A DNA stretch of 54,943 nt, taken from NCBI GenBank assembly GCA_022446985.1, contig JAKVBD010000034.1, positions 1-54,943 of the forward strand. The letters run 5' to 3'. Below are positions 45,772 to 54,745 of this stretch, piece by piece (the first letter of the stretch is position 1; every line of letters starts with the position of its first letter). The notes below the pieces were generated by a model that saw only the letters and a program-made list of their open reading frames with translations, was not told the DNA's origin and did no database searches. Source of the stretch: Lentisphaerales bacterium. GTDB lineage: Bacteria; Verrucomicrobiota; Lentisphaeria; Lentisphaerales; Lentisphaeraceae. A program made the translations under genes and the position numbers.

Positions 45772-47193
45772 GTGAATAAGCCGTCTCCTAGTCTTAATGG
45801 AGGCGCTGGCCCACTCCTTACAGGAGATAGGCCAATGCCTCATAACCTTGACGCTGAAAAGGCCGTACTTGGTTGTATATTAACCGATCCGGATACTTTG
45901 AAGGAGGCGGCTGTTCGCTTGAATTTTGATGGTGCTTTTTACTCTGCAGCCCATCAAACTATCTTTTCCACTATTATCAAAATGGCTAACCCTAAAGAAG
46001 GTGAAGGCCAGGCAATAGATCTTATTACTGTCAGTGAGGCTTTAAGCGGCCAAAAGAAGTTAACAGCAGTAGGTGGAGATGCTTACCTTGCAGAGTTGAT
46101 GAATATCATTCCAACAACAGCAAATATGGAGAACTATGTAAAGATAGTTCATGAGTATGCTGTTCTCCGACGCCTTATAAGAGCCTCTTCAGATGTAATC
46201 CAAAAATGCTTCGATACAGATGGCGAAGTCAATCTTCTTTTAGATGAAGTTCAACAGGAAATATCCGAAGTAGCGAATTTACAGACTGGTAAAGATGCAG
46301 AATCGATCGGCGACTATATGAAGTCTGCTATCGATTATCTTCTACAGTTGAATGATAACACTGGTGATGCTGTTGGTATACCAACAGGTTACAAAGATCT
46401 TGATAATATGATTACCGGCCTTAAAGGCGGTGATATGATAGTTCTTGCAGCTCGTCCATCGATTGGTAAAACTGCATTTGCCCTGAATATTGCCGCAAAT
46501 GTTGCACTGCGTGCGAAAAAGGCAGTTGGTATTTTCAGTTTGGAGATGAACACTTTGTCTCTAGTATTGCGTCTGTTGTGTAGTGAAGCAAAACTGAATA
46601 TACGCGAAATGCGTCAGGGAGTTTTAAGCCATGCAAGATGGGTTGAAGTAACCTCTGCTGCAGACAGGCTGCGGAAAGCAAATATTTTTATAGACGACAC
46701 CGGCCAATTAGACGTCATTGAAATGCGTGCTAAAGCCCGTCGTATGAAAGAAAAAAGTAATATAGAATTTATCGTCATTGACTATTTGCAGTTGATGAAA
46801 GGCACAGGTGGTGCAAATTCCAGCAGAGAGCAGGAAGTTGCCCAAATGTCCGGTGGTATAAAAGCGCTTGCCAAAGAGCTTAATGTACCTATACTAATCC
46901 TCGCCCAGCTTAACAGACAGGCTGAAGGTGGGGATAAACCCAAATTATCTCATCTGCGTGAATCCGGAGCAATCGAGCAGGATGCCGATATCGTTGCATT
47001 ATTGCATCGTGACCGTGAATTACAGCAGACAACCGACCAGTCAGAAATTGAAAAAAATGGCTTGGAATCAGAATTAATTATAGCAAAACACAGGAATGGA
47101 GAAACTGGAATCATCGAGCTTCTATTTATGCCGGCTTACACACAGTATGTCGATAAGAGTAGGTTCTCAGAGGATGATGTTCCGGATATTTAA
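45772..47193 (+). CDS. dnaB: Replicative DNA helicase DnaB
   Basis: 473 residues from GTG 45772. The N-terminal domain shows MPHNLDAEKAVLGCILTD and GDAYLAELMNIIPTTAN. The RecA-like motor shows Walker A ARPSIGKTAFALN near residue 226, the H2 region FSLEMNTLSLVLRLL, Walker B IEFIVIDYLQLMKG, and SQLNR-like LAQLNRQAEGGDKPKLSHLRES. No intein is present. Another start is possible at ATG 45835, with a good AGGAG eight bases upstream, but it would drop the segment before PHNLDAE that relatives keep. Unwinds DNA at the fork. Confidence 0.96.
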   Translation: MNKPSPSLNGGAGPLLTGDRPMPHNLDAEKAVLGCILTDPDTLKEAAVRLNFDGAFYSAAHQTIFSTIIKMANPKEGEGQAIDLITVSEALSGQKKLTAVGGDAYLAELMNIIPTTANMENYVKIVHEYAVLRRLIRASSDVIQKCFDTDGEVNLLLDEVQQEISEVANLQTGKDAESIGDYMKSAIDYLLQLNDNTGDAVGIPTGYKDLDNMITGLKGGDMIVLAARPSIGKTAFALNIAANVALRAKKAVGIFSLEMNTLSLVLRLLCSEAKLNIREMRQGVLSHARWVEVTSAADRLRKANIFIDDTGQLDVIEMRAKARRMKEKSNIEFIVIDYLQLMKGTGGANSSREQEVAQMSGGIKALAKELNVPILILAQLNRQAEGGDKPKLSHLRESGAIEQDADIVALLHRDRELQQTTDQSEIEKNGLESELIIAKHRNGETGIIELLFMPAYTQYVDKSRFSEDDVPDI

Positions 47194-47205
47194 CCAGGTA
47201 AGGTT

Positions 47206-49500
47206 ATGAAGAAAATTTCATTTGTTCTATTCATTTTATTTTTATTTACAAGCCTGACTCAGGCTTACGAAATTTCTAGAATTCAATTTGTCGACGATAA
47301 GTTGAATCCCATTCCAACAGCCATGTTTATTAACCAGATTGACACCAAGCCTGGTTCACAATTTTCACAAAAAAAATTAAGTGACGACATAAAGCGTCTT
47401 TACGAGACAAAAAAAATTAAAGATCTCAAAGCTAAAGTTGTTGTGGTTGAAGGACTCTATGAGCTTGTTTTTACTTTGACTCTTAATGTAATTGTTGCTG
47501 AGATAGCTTTCGAGGGAAATAACGAAGTCAGTGAAGGCAAGCTTGAAGATCAGGTAGAGCACCAAATTGGTATTCCCATGGATATGGAGCAGCTATCTAA
47601 AGATAAAGCCAAAATTTTTGAGACTTATGCTGAGAACGGCAACTTCAATACTCAGGTAAATATCGTCACTGAGGAAACTGATGAAGCAGGCGAAGTTAAA
47701 GTTATATTCAAAATTAAAGAAGAGGAGTCTTACCAGGTTGATAGTGTAACTTTTGTCGGTGTTTCTGTTTTTGATCCAGATGACCTACAGGACGAAATGA
47801 AAACTCAGCCGAGCTTCTGGAGATATTTTTTCGATACAGGTTTCTTAAATGAAGAGCTGTTTAAGTATGACATAGAGCAGATTCAATCCAAATATGAAGC
47901 GAAAGGTTACTTGGATTTCGCTGTATTGGATATCGAGCGTGTGATCGAAGACGAGTACATAAACCTTGTTCTCTATGTAAAGGAAGGTGAGCCTTACACG
48001 ATTAAAGATGTAAGCCTGCACTGGATGAAGATGCCAAATAAAGAAGATCAAGAGAAGGTTTTTGAAGAAGAAGACCTAAGACCACTTTTAGATGCAGCCC
48101 CCAATCTTCTTTATAACCGGGATACTGAAAGAGCGGATATTGACCGCCTAACAGAAAAATACAACAACCTTGGTTATCTCGAGTTCAGCTGTAGAACAAT
48201 TTTAAAACCAAATACAGAAAAGCTTGAAGTGGATGTAGAGTATCATGTCTATGAAGGTACTCCATCTGTTATCCGAGATATCAAGATTACAGGTAACAGC
48301 ATTACTAAAGACCATGTTATTCGTCGTGAACTTGCTATTCAACCAACTGACTTAAGCAATAAACTTTTAATTGATAAAAGTAAAAACCGTCTTATGGGAC
48401 TTGGCTACTTTAAATCAGCTGAGATCATTCCAAGTGATACAGGAAATGAAGGTGAGAAAGACCTGACTGTTAAAGTTGAAGAGCAGGAAACAGGTCGTTT
48501 AAACTTCGGTGCAGGAGTATCGAGTGCGTCAAGCTTTGTCGGTACAATCGGTGTTCAGCAGTCAAACTTTGACATTGATGAAGATTGGCCTTATACAGGC
48601 GGCGGTCAGAAATTGCGTGCTTCTATTGAAGCGGGTACTTCAAGAAGTCGTGTAGAAGTGTCATTTACTGAACCATGGTTGGGGGACAAGCCACTAAGCC
48701 TTTCTACAAGTGCTTACCATGCAACTAGATTTTACGATGAGATGGAAGAGAAGCATACAGGTTTATCTGCATCTTTGACTTCTGCATTAAAGAGTTTTCC
48801 AGGCTGGCGTTTTACGCGTGGTCTTAAAGGTGAATACGTAAGTGTAGAAGTAGACGACGAAAGAGATGCTTCTGAGGAATTACTTGATTCAGAAGTAAGT
48901 GGTGAGTGGGTTACATATCTCTTCTTAAACTTTTCAAAGGATACGCGAAATAGTTTCCGTCGACCTACCAAAGGTGGTAAAATTTCTTTAGCGACTGAGT
49001 TCCAGACTATTGCTTTAGGTAGCGCAAATGACTCTTACAAATTCAGACTTTCGGGCTCAGAATACTTTGGAATATTTGATGAGTCTGTTATAAAAGTCAG
49101 TGGTGAACTTGGTGGCACAGATGCAGTTGATGACGTTGAATACTACGACCGTTTTTTCGTTGGTGGTCTAGGGACAATTCGTGGTTATGAGTACCGCAAA
49201 GTAGGGCCAATGGATGAAGACGATGAAGAACTTGGTGGTAATTCATTATTAATCGGTTCAGTAGAACTGGATGTGCCGTTATTTAAACGTGTTAATGGCG
49301 CTATTTTCTTTGATGCAGGTAATGTCTGGAAAGGATCATATGACTGGGATCCGTCTGACGTCAATGTAACTACGGGTTTAGGCGTTAGGCTTGACTTGCC
49401 AATTGGTATGTTAAGACTTGATTATGGTATTCCTATTCACAATGTGAATCAGGACGATAGTAGCGGTAGACTACACTTTAACTTTGGCTATCAGTTCTAA
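47206..49500 (+). CDS. bamA: Outer-membrane assembly factor BamA
   Basis: 764 residues. Inserts beta-barrel proteins into the outer membrane and shows the cell is diderm. The signal peptide MKKISFVLFILFLFTSLTQA is followed by about five POTRA domains to residue 430 (for example VAEIAFEGNNEVSEGKLEDQ and IRDIKITGNSITKDHVIRRE). The Omp85 barrel contains FFVGGLGTIRGYEYRKVGP and ends in HFNFGYQF with the terminal Phe. It starts 12 bases after dnaB. In many bacteria bamA lies by lpxD or skp, so the dnaB-bamA-fur order is unusual. Confidence 0.95.
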   Translation: MKKISFVLFILFLFTSLTQAYEISRIQFVDDKLNPIPTAMFINQIDTKPGSQFSQKKLSDDIKRLYETKKIKDLKAKVVVVEGLYELVFTLTLNVIVAEIAFEGNNEVSEGKLEDQVEHQIGIPMDMEQLSKDKAKIFETYAENGNFNTQVNIVTEETDEAGEVKVIFKIKEEESYQVDSVTFVGVSVFDPDDLQDEMKTQPSFWRYFFDTGFLNEELFKYDIEQIQSKYEAKGYLDFAVLDIERVIEDEYINLVLYVKEGEPYTIKDVSLHWMKMPNKEDQEKVFEEEDLRPLLDAAPNLLYNRDTERADIDRLTEKYNNLGYLEFSCRTILKPNTEKLEVDVEYHVYEGTPSVIRDIKITGNSITKDHVIRRELAIQPTDLSNKLLIDKSKNRLMGLGYFKSAEIIPSDTGNEGEKDLTVKVEEQETGRLNFGAGVSSASSFVGTIGVQQSNFDIDEDWPYTGGGQKLRASIEAGTSRSRVEVSFTEPWLGDKPLSLSTSAYHATRFYDEMEEKHTGLSASLTSALKSFPGWRFTRGLKGEYVSVEVDDERDASEELLDSEVSGEWVTYLFLNFSKDTRNSFRRPTKGGKISLATEFQTIALGSANDSYKFRLSGSEYFGIFDESVIKVSGELGGTDAVDDVEYYDRFFVGGLGTIRGYEYRKVGPMDEDDEELGGNSLLIGSVELDVPLFKRVNGAIFFDAGNVWKGSYDWDPSDVNVTTGLGVRLDLPIGMLRLDYGIPIHNVNQDDSSGRLHFNFGYQF

Positions 49501-49519
49501 GAAAGGAGGGATTGAGATT

Positions 49520-49975
49520 ATGAATGAAGCAATATTTGAAAACTTTAAAAATTACCTCAGAAATGAAGGTTTGAAGTATACATCAGAGAGAAGGCTTATT
49601 TTAACCGAAGTCCTAAAGAGAAGAGATCACTTTGATGCTGATGAACTTGCTGCAGAGATGAGAACTGAGGGGTTAAAGGTTTCGAGAGCCACTGTTTACA
49701 GAACTTTAGATATCCTTCATGAAATTGGTGTTGTAAATAAAGCAACACTTGGACATAAGCACCAGCATTATGAAAATATGGTTGGTCGTCAACATCATGA
49801 TCACTTAGTCTGTTTACATTGCGATAAAGTCATTGAATTTGTTGACGAAGAAATTGAAAAAAGACAAGAAGAGGTTTGTAAGTCTTTAGGTTTCGAAATG
49901 AAGAGACATTCACTGCAGATTTTTGGCTATTGCAGTCACTGCATACCTCTGGTGAAAGATAATAAAATAAATTAG
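49520..49975 (+). CDS. fur: Ferric uptake regulator family protein
   Basis: About 151 residues from ATG 49520, with AAGGAGGG upstream. The winged helix shows LKYTSERRLILTEVLKRRDHF and the recognition helix VSRATVYRTLDIL. The metal-binding C-domain shows HHDHLVCLHCDKVIEF and CSHC near the end, giving a structural zinc site of two CxxC pairs. It is closest to Fur itself, though Zur or PerR cannot be fully excluded by eye. It follows bamA by 19 bases, so iron-responsive control of the region is possible but no Fur box was identified. Confidence 0.92.
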   Translation: MNEAIFENFKNYLRNEGLKYTSERRLILTEVLKRRDHFDADELAAEMRTEGLKVSRATVYRTLDILHEIGVVNKATLGHKHQHYENMVGRQHHDHLVCLHCDKVIEFVDEEIEKRQEEVCKSLGFEMKRHSLQIFGYCSHCIPLVKDNKIN

Positions 49976-49998
49976 ATCAGTAAGAGAGATTAATTTTT

Positions 49999-52959
49999 AT
50001 GGTATACAGACTTGAAATGACTCCACGTCCGGGAGTCGGTCAGGGAACAGGTAAACTCATAGATCAGGCATCTCAGTACTTCGACCTTGAGATAGCTTCT
50101 GCTGCTAAGTCTGACGTCCTGACAATTAAAGCAAATATCTCAGATGAAGAGATGGCTAAGATTGCATCTGAGATTGTTAACCCGGTTCTACAAGACAGCG
50201 TTGTTGGTCAGGTAACTGATCGTGAATTTGACTGGTACATCGCTATCGGCTTTCTACCGGGTGTTACAGACAACGTAGCCCGTTCAGCTCGTGAAGCTGT
50301 TGGTGATATAATTGGTCGCCACCTGGAGGAAGATGAACACATTTTCAGTTCTCGCGAATTTTTTGTTAAGGCTCCCAATTTAACTGCTGAACAAGCTGAG
50401 AAACTCGGCAGCGAGCTACTCGGTAATGTTCTAATTGAAAGTATTACAGTTCTTTCCTTCGCAGACTGGAAAGCAAATGGTGCTCCTGAAAACCTTCCAT
50501 TAATCAAAAGTGAAACTGAGCCGGAAGTTAATCTTCTTACACTTGAAATTTCTGATGCCGAACTTGAAACAACTTCTAAAGAGAAGACTCTTGCTCTGAC
50601 TCTTAGAGAAATGAAAATCATTCAGGAGTACATCCGCAAAGCTTCTGATGATCCAAAGCGTAAAGAGCTTGGACTTGAAGGAAAGATTACAGATGCCGAA
50701 CTTGAGTGTCTAGCTCAAACATGGTCAGAGCACTGTAAACATAAAATTTTTGATGCCATCGTTAACTATACTGACGAAAATGGCAAAGAAGAGCAGATTA
50801 CCAGTCTTTTCAAAAGCTACATCAAAAGATCTACTGAAGAAATTTCAGAAGATGTTGATTGGCTTGTATCGGTCTTCCACGACAATGCCGGTGTAATCAG
50901 CTTCAATGACAAATACGATCTAGTTTACAAAGCTGAAACTCACAATAGTCCTTCTGCACTTGACCCATACGGCGGTGCTATGACAGGTATAGTTGGTGTT
51001 AACCGCGACCCGCTAGGTACTGGTATTGGTTCTGAACTTCTTATTAATACTTGGGGTTACTGTTTAGGTTCTCCATTTACAGACAATGCTGACGTTCCAA
51101 AAGGTCTACTTCACCCAAGACGTATTCGTGACGGTGTTCACCAGGGTGTTATCGACGGTGGTAATCAGAGTGGTGTTCCTTACGGTCTGGGTTGGGAATA
51201 CTTCGATGAGCGTTTCATCGGTAAGCCTCTAGTTTACTGTGGTACAGTTGGCCTTCTTCCACGACAAATTCACGGCCAGTCTGGAGCCGATAAATCAATC
51301 GAACCTGGTGACTTCATCGTTATGACTGGTGGTAGAATCGGTAAAGACGGTATTCACGGTGCAACGTTCTCAAGTGAAGAGCTTCACAAAGATTCACCTG
51401 TTCAAGCTGTTCAGATTGGTGACCCTATCACTCAGAAAAAAATGTATGACTTCGTAATTGAAGCCAGAGATCTTGGCCTTTACCGTTTCGTTACAGACAA
51501 CGGTGCTGGTGGTCTTTCATCAAGTATCGGTGAGATGAGTACTCAGTGCGGTGGTTGTGAAATGGATCTTTCTAAAGCTCCTGTTAAATATGCTGGTCTT
51601 CAGCCTTGGGAGATCCTTGTTTCTGAAGCTCAGGAAAGAATGAGTTTTGCTGTTCAGCCTGAGAAGATGGAAGAATTTGCTGCTCTTGCTGCTAAACGTG
51701 ACGTTGAAATCAGCAATCTAGGTACATTTACAGATAGCGGTAAGTTCCATATTACTTATGCTGACAAAACAGTTTGTTACCTTGACCTTGAGTTCATGCA
51801 CGATGGTCTTCCAAGAATGGAAATTCCTGCTAAGTGGGAGCCGCCAACGCACCCTGAACCAGAATACGAAGATTCAGACATTTCTGATGATGTCCTTGAA
51901 CTACTTGCTAGCCTGAACATTACTTCTAACGAATTCAAATGTCGTCAGTACGACCACGAAGTTAAAGGTCTTAGTGTTGTTAAGCCTTACGTTGGAGTTA
52001 ACTCTGACGTTTTAACTGACGCATCAGTCTTTATGCCTGAACCACTGACAACTGAAGGTATTGTTCTTTCAGCTGGTATCGCTCCTTCTTACTCAGATAT
52101 CGATACTTACCACATGATGGCTTCAGTAATGGATCTTGCTATTCGCCGTACCATTGCAGTTGGTGGTAAACTTGGTCACATTGCTGGTCTGGATAACTTC
52201 TGTTGGCCTGACCCGGTTGAGAGTGAAAAGACTCCGGATGGTCAGTACAAAATGGCTCAGCTGGTTAGAGCTAACAAAGCACTTTATGATTACAGTAAAG
52301 CTTTTGGTGTTCCTCTTATATCCGGTAAGGACAGTATGAAGAACGACAGTACTAAAGGCGGTAAGAAGATATCTATACCACCAACAGTTCTTTACTCAAC
52401 AATTGCTAAGATGGATAACATTGAGAAATCAGTGACCCTTTCTGCTAAGAGAGCAGGAGATCTGGTTTATGTTGTTGGTGACACTAAAGCAGAACTTGGT
52501 GGAAGCCAGTACAGTATTCTAAAAGGTGCTATCGGTAACAGCGTACCTCAAGTTGACGCAGACTACGCGATCTCTATTTACAATGCAGTTTCAGCTGCTA
52601 CAGAGAAAGAAATCTGTCACTCAGTACATACTCCGGCATATGGCGGTTTAGCAGTCGCATTTGCAAAAGTTGCTATCGCTGGTCAGCTTGGTATCGATGT
52701 CGATATTAATAAGATTCCTGCTGATGATCTAAGTGCTCAGGAGCTACTTTTCTCTGAGTCAAACTCAAGATTTGTTATCACTATTGCAGAAGAGTCTGCA
52801 GCTGAGTTTGAAAAACTATTCGAAGGTCTACCATGCGCATGTGTCGGCCGTGTAACTTTAGATGACGAGCTTGTTTTCCGTCAAGGTGAACACATCGAAG
52901 CAGCAGTTAAGCTGGGCAAGATGAGCAAGTCTTATAAAACAACTTTGGATAACGTTTAA
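49999..52959 (+). CDS. purL: FGAM synthase, PurS-PurL fused form
   Basis: 986 residues. Turns FGAR into FGAM in purine synthesis. The first 160 residues are PurS-like (YRLEMTPRPGVGQGTGKLI; IAIGFLPGVTDNVARSAREA), with two copies of the fold. The linker and PurL core follow: LAQTWSEHCKHKIFDAI with the catalytic His, YKAETHNSPSALDPYGGAMTG, GGRIGKDGIHGATFSS and VPLISGKDSMKND. The glutaminase is a separate gene, purQ, one base downstream. This is intermediate between the 1290-residue proteobacterial enzyme and the three-gene Bacillus set. Confidence 0.95.
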   Translation: MVYRLEMTPRPGVGQGTGKLIDQASQYFDLEIASAAKSDVLTIKANISDEEMAKIASEIVNPVLQDSVVGQVTDREFDWYIAIGFLPGVTDNVARSAREAVGDIIGRHLEEDEHIFSSREFFVKAPNLTAEQAEKLGSELLGNVLIESITVLSFADWKANGAPENLPLIKSETEPEVNLLTLEISDAELETTSKEKTLALTLREMKIIQEYIRKASDDPKRKELGLEGKITDAELECLAQTWSEHCKHKIFDAIVNYTDENGKEEQITSLFKSYIKRSTEEISEDVDWLVSVFHDNAGVISFNDKYDLVYKAETHNSPSALDPYGGAMTGIVGVNRDPLGTGIGSELLINTWGYCLGSPFTDNADVPKGLLHPRRIRDGVHQGVIDGGNQSGVPYGLGWEYFDERFIGKPLVYCGTVGLLPRQIHGQSGADKSIEPGDFIVMTGGRIGKDGIHGATFSSEELHKDSPVQAVQIGDPITQKKMYDFVIEARDLGLYRFVTDNGAGGLSSSIGEMSTQCGGCEMDLSKAPVKYAGLQPWEILVSEAQERMSFAVQPEKMEEFAALAAKRDVEISNLGTFTDSGKFHITYADKTVCYLDLEFMHDGLPRMEIPAKWEPPTHPEPEYEDSDISDDVLELLASLNITSNEFKCRQYDHEVKGLSVVKPYVGVNSDVLTDASVFMPEPLTTEGIVLSAGIAPSYSDIDTYHMMASVMDLAIRRTIAVGGKLGHIAGLDNFCWPDPVESEKTPDGQYKMAQLVRANKALYDYSKAFGVPLISGKDSMKNDSTKGGKKISIPPTVLYSTIAKMDNIEKSVTLSAKRAGDLVYVVGDTKAELGGSQYSILKGAIGNSVPQVDADYAISIYNAVSAATEKEICHSVHTPAYGGLAVAFAKVAIAGQLGIDVDINKIPADDLSAQELLFSESNSRFVITIAEESAAEFEKLFEGLPCACVGRVTLDDELVFRQGEHIEAAVKLGKMSKSYKTTLDNV

Positions 52960-52960
52960 A

Positions 52961-53767
52961 ATGAGCAGTGTTAAAACATTAGTCATTACAGGTTTCGGCC
53001 TGAACTGTGAAAAGGAAACGTCTGCAGCTTTTGAAACTGCCGGTTCCGAAGTCAGCAGAATTCACTTAAATGATCTTCTTGAACAGCCTGCAAAGCTTTC
53101 AGAATTTCACATCTTAGCTTTCATCGGTGGTTTCTCTTTTGGTGATCACCTTGGTGCTGGTACTGTTTTCTCTAACCGTGTTAAGTACGGTCTGAAAGAA
53201 CAGTTAGAAGAGTTCATCAATGCCGGTAAGCTTATTATCGGTATCTGTAATGGATTCCAGACAATCACTCGGATGGGAATTGTTCCGGCAATCGGCGGTT
53301 TTTTCAATCAGGAAGTTGCTCTGCAGCATAATGATAGCGGTGTTTTCCGCGATTCATGGGTCACGCTGAAAGTGAATGAGAGTTCACCTTGTGTTTTTAC
53401 TAAAGGTATGGACCTGGTTCCAGTTCCAATCCGTCATGGTGAAGGTAAATTCGTACCAATGAATGACGAAGTTCTTAAGCAGCTTGAAGATGGCGGCTAC
53501 GTTGCAGTTCGCTATGCAGATCCAGTATCTGGTGAGCAGACTTCTGAGTTCCCTCTTAATCCAAACGGTTCAGCGAACGACATAGCAGGTATCTGCGATA
53601 AATCAGGTCGTGTATTTGGTCTTATGCCTCACCCGGAAGCATACCTTTCACCATTTAATCACCCGCACTGGACGCACCAGAAGATCAACGGAAATCTTCC
53701 TTCTGAAGGGCTTGGTCTTAAGATGTTCCGTAACGCGGTAGACTTTGCTAAAGAGAACTTAGTTTAA
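52961..53767 (+). CDS. purQ: FGAM synthase glutaminase subunit
   Basis: 268 residues. Class I glutamine amidotransferase that feeds ammonia to PurL. The nucleophile Cys is in IIGICNGFQTITRMG, preceded by GGFSFGDHLGAGT, and the catalytic His-Glu pair is in GLMPHPEAYLSPF. PIRHGEGKFV is also typical. The ATG follows the purL stop after one base, so the two are translationally coupled. It is the last gene of the run, with a terminator behind it. Confidence 0.96.
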   Translation: MSSVKTLVITGFGLNCEKETSAAFETAGSEVSRIHLNDLLEQPAKLSEFHILAFIGGFSFGDHLGAGTVFSNRVKYGLKEQLEEFINAGKLIIGICNGFQTITRMGIVPAIGGFFNQEVALQHNDSGVFRDSWVTLKVNESSPCVFTKGMDLVPVPIRHGEGKFVPMNDEVLKQLEDGGYVAVRYADPVSGEQTSEFPLNPNGSANDIAGICDKSGRVFGLMPHPEAYLSPFNHPHWTHQKINGNLPSEGLGLKMFRNAVDFAKENLV

Positions 53768-53789
53768 TCAGTTTTCTTTAAAAGTTTAA

Positions 53790-53823
53790 ATACCCGATGA
53801 GCTTGGCTTGTCGGGTATTTTTT
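53790..53823 (+). terminator. Intrinsic terminator after purQ
   Basis: ATACCCGA (53790-53797) pairs with TCGGGTAT (53811-53818), followed by T6. It lies 23 bases after the purQ stop and closes the long plus-strand run. Confidence 0.85.
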
Positions 53824-53932
53824 ATCTGTATGGGAACATCTCTAAAGGATTAATGTTAAAATATCGCGAGCCATGACATTGAAAGCCTTTTGGCGGGAAT
53901 ACAGAATGGTAGATAATATTTAGGAGAGCACG

Positions 53933-54361
53933 ATGTCCGATAAGCAAAAAGTTCTATTTCTATGTACCGGGAATTCTTGTAGAAGTCAAATGGCAGAAGG
54001 TATTGCCCGAAAATTGTACTCTGAAAAACTTTCAATTGAGAGTGCGGGTATAGAGAAACATGGGATGAACCCTTACGCAATGAAGGTTATGGAGGAAATT
54101 GGTATAGATATATCATCTCATTCCTCTAAGACTCTTGAAGATACAGGTATGGATTTTGATTGTGTTATTACTGTATGTGATCATGCCAAAGAGAGTTGCC
54201 CGGAGTTTTCAGGACAGACAAATATTATTCATTTTCCATTTCCTGATCCGCCAAAATTAGCAGCAAAAAAAGATGACGAAGAAGAGAAACTAAATTGTTA
54301 TCGTGGTGTCAGGGATGAAATCTATGACAAGATGAACGAAGTAATTGCTGCAATTGTTTAG
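53933..54361 (+). CDS. arsC: Arsenate reductase (low-MW phosphatase fold)
   Basis: 142 residues. The P-loop CTGNSCRSQMAEG (C-x5-R) lies near the N-terminus, and the second and third redox cysteines in CDHAKESCPEF match the thioredoxin-linked ArsC family. DPPKL supplies the general-acid Asp. It would reduce arsenate to arsenite in the cytoplasm. AGGAGAG lies upstream. No arsR, arsB or acr3 is in the window. A plain low-molecular-weight tyrosine phosphatase is the alternative, but the three-cysteine layout favours ArsC. Confidence 0.9.
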   Translation: MSDKQKVLFLCTGNSCRSQMAEGIARKLYSEKLSIESAGIEKHGMNPYAMKVMEEIGIDISSHSSKTLEDTGMDFDCVITVCDHAKESCPEFSGQTNIIHFPFPDPPKLAAKKDDEEEKLNCYRGVRDEIYDKMNEVIAAIV

Positions 54362-54453
54362 TTTTTCTGTCAAAAACTAGAAAGATCTCCGTAGTCATTA
54401 TAGGATAGTTAAGATTCTATCTTTTTTGTATGGTAAATTATGGGAATGCTAAG

Positions 54454-54693
54454 ATGAAAAAAGCCTTTTCTTTTCTTGCTGCAGCTCTGCTTTTAAGTGG
54501 AATTTCACTATATGCAGAGAAACAAACAAAGTGTCCAGTAAAGAATAAACCTGTTAGTGGCAATAATGTTGTTGAAAAAGACGGTAAAAAAATTGCTGTC
54601 TGCTGTAACGGCTGTGTTGGTAAAGTTAAGAAAAACTTTGCTAAGTATGTTAAGAAGCTTGAGAAGCAAGGCATCGATCTATCTGCTAAGTAA
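54454..54693 (+). CDS. Small secreted cysteine-rich (YHS/TRASH-like) protein
   Basis: About 79 residues from ATG 54454. Signal peptide MKKAFSFLAAALLLSGISLYA. The mature part has TKCPVKNKPV and KIAVCCNGCVGKVKKNFAKY. The pattern CPV, then CCxxC, then F, resembles the YHS/TRASH metal-binding fold, which often binds copper or other soft metals. No membrane helix is left after cleavage. It lies behind arsC on the same strand, so a shared role in metal or metalloid defence is possible. The metal is not known. Confidence 0.7.
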   Translation: MKKAFSFLAAALLLSGISLYAEKQTKCPVKNKPVSGNNVVEKDGKKIAVCCNGCVGKVKKNFAKYVKKLEKQGIDLSAK

Positions 54694-54711
54694 GCTTTAT
54701 TTTTTGTTTTT

Positions 54712-54745
54712 AGGCTGTCCTCAAAATGAGGGCAGCCTTTTTTTA
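54712..54745 (+). terminator. Intrinsic terminator
   Basis: AGGCTGTCCTC (54712-54722) pairs with GAGGGCAGCCT (54728-54738) with one G-U, followed by T-run to 54745. It lies 18 bases after the preceding stop. Confidence 0.85.
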
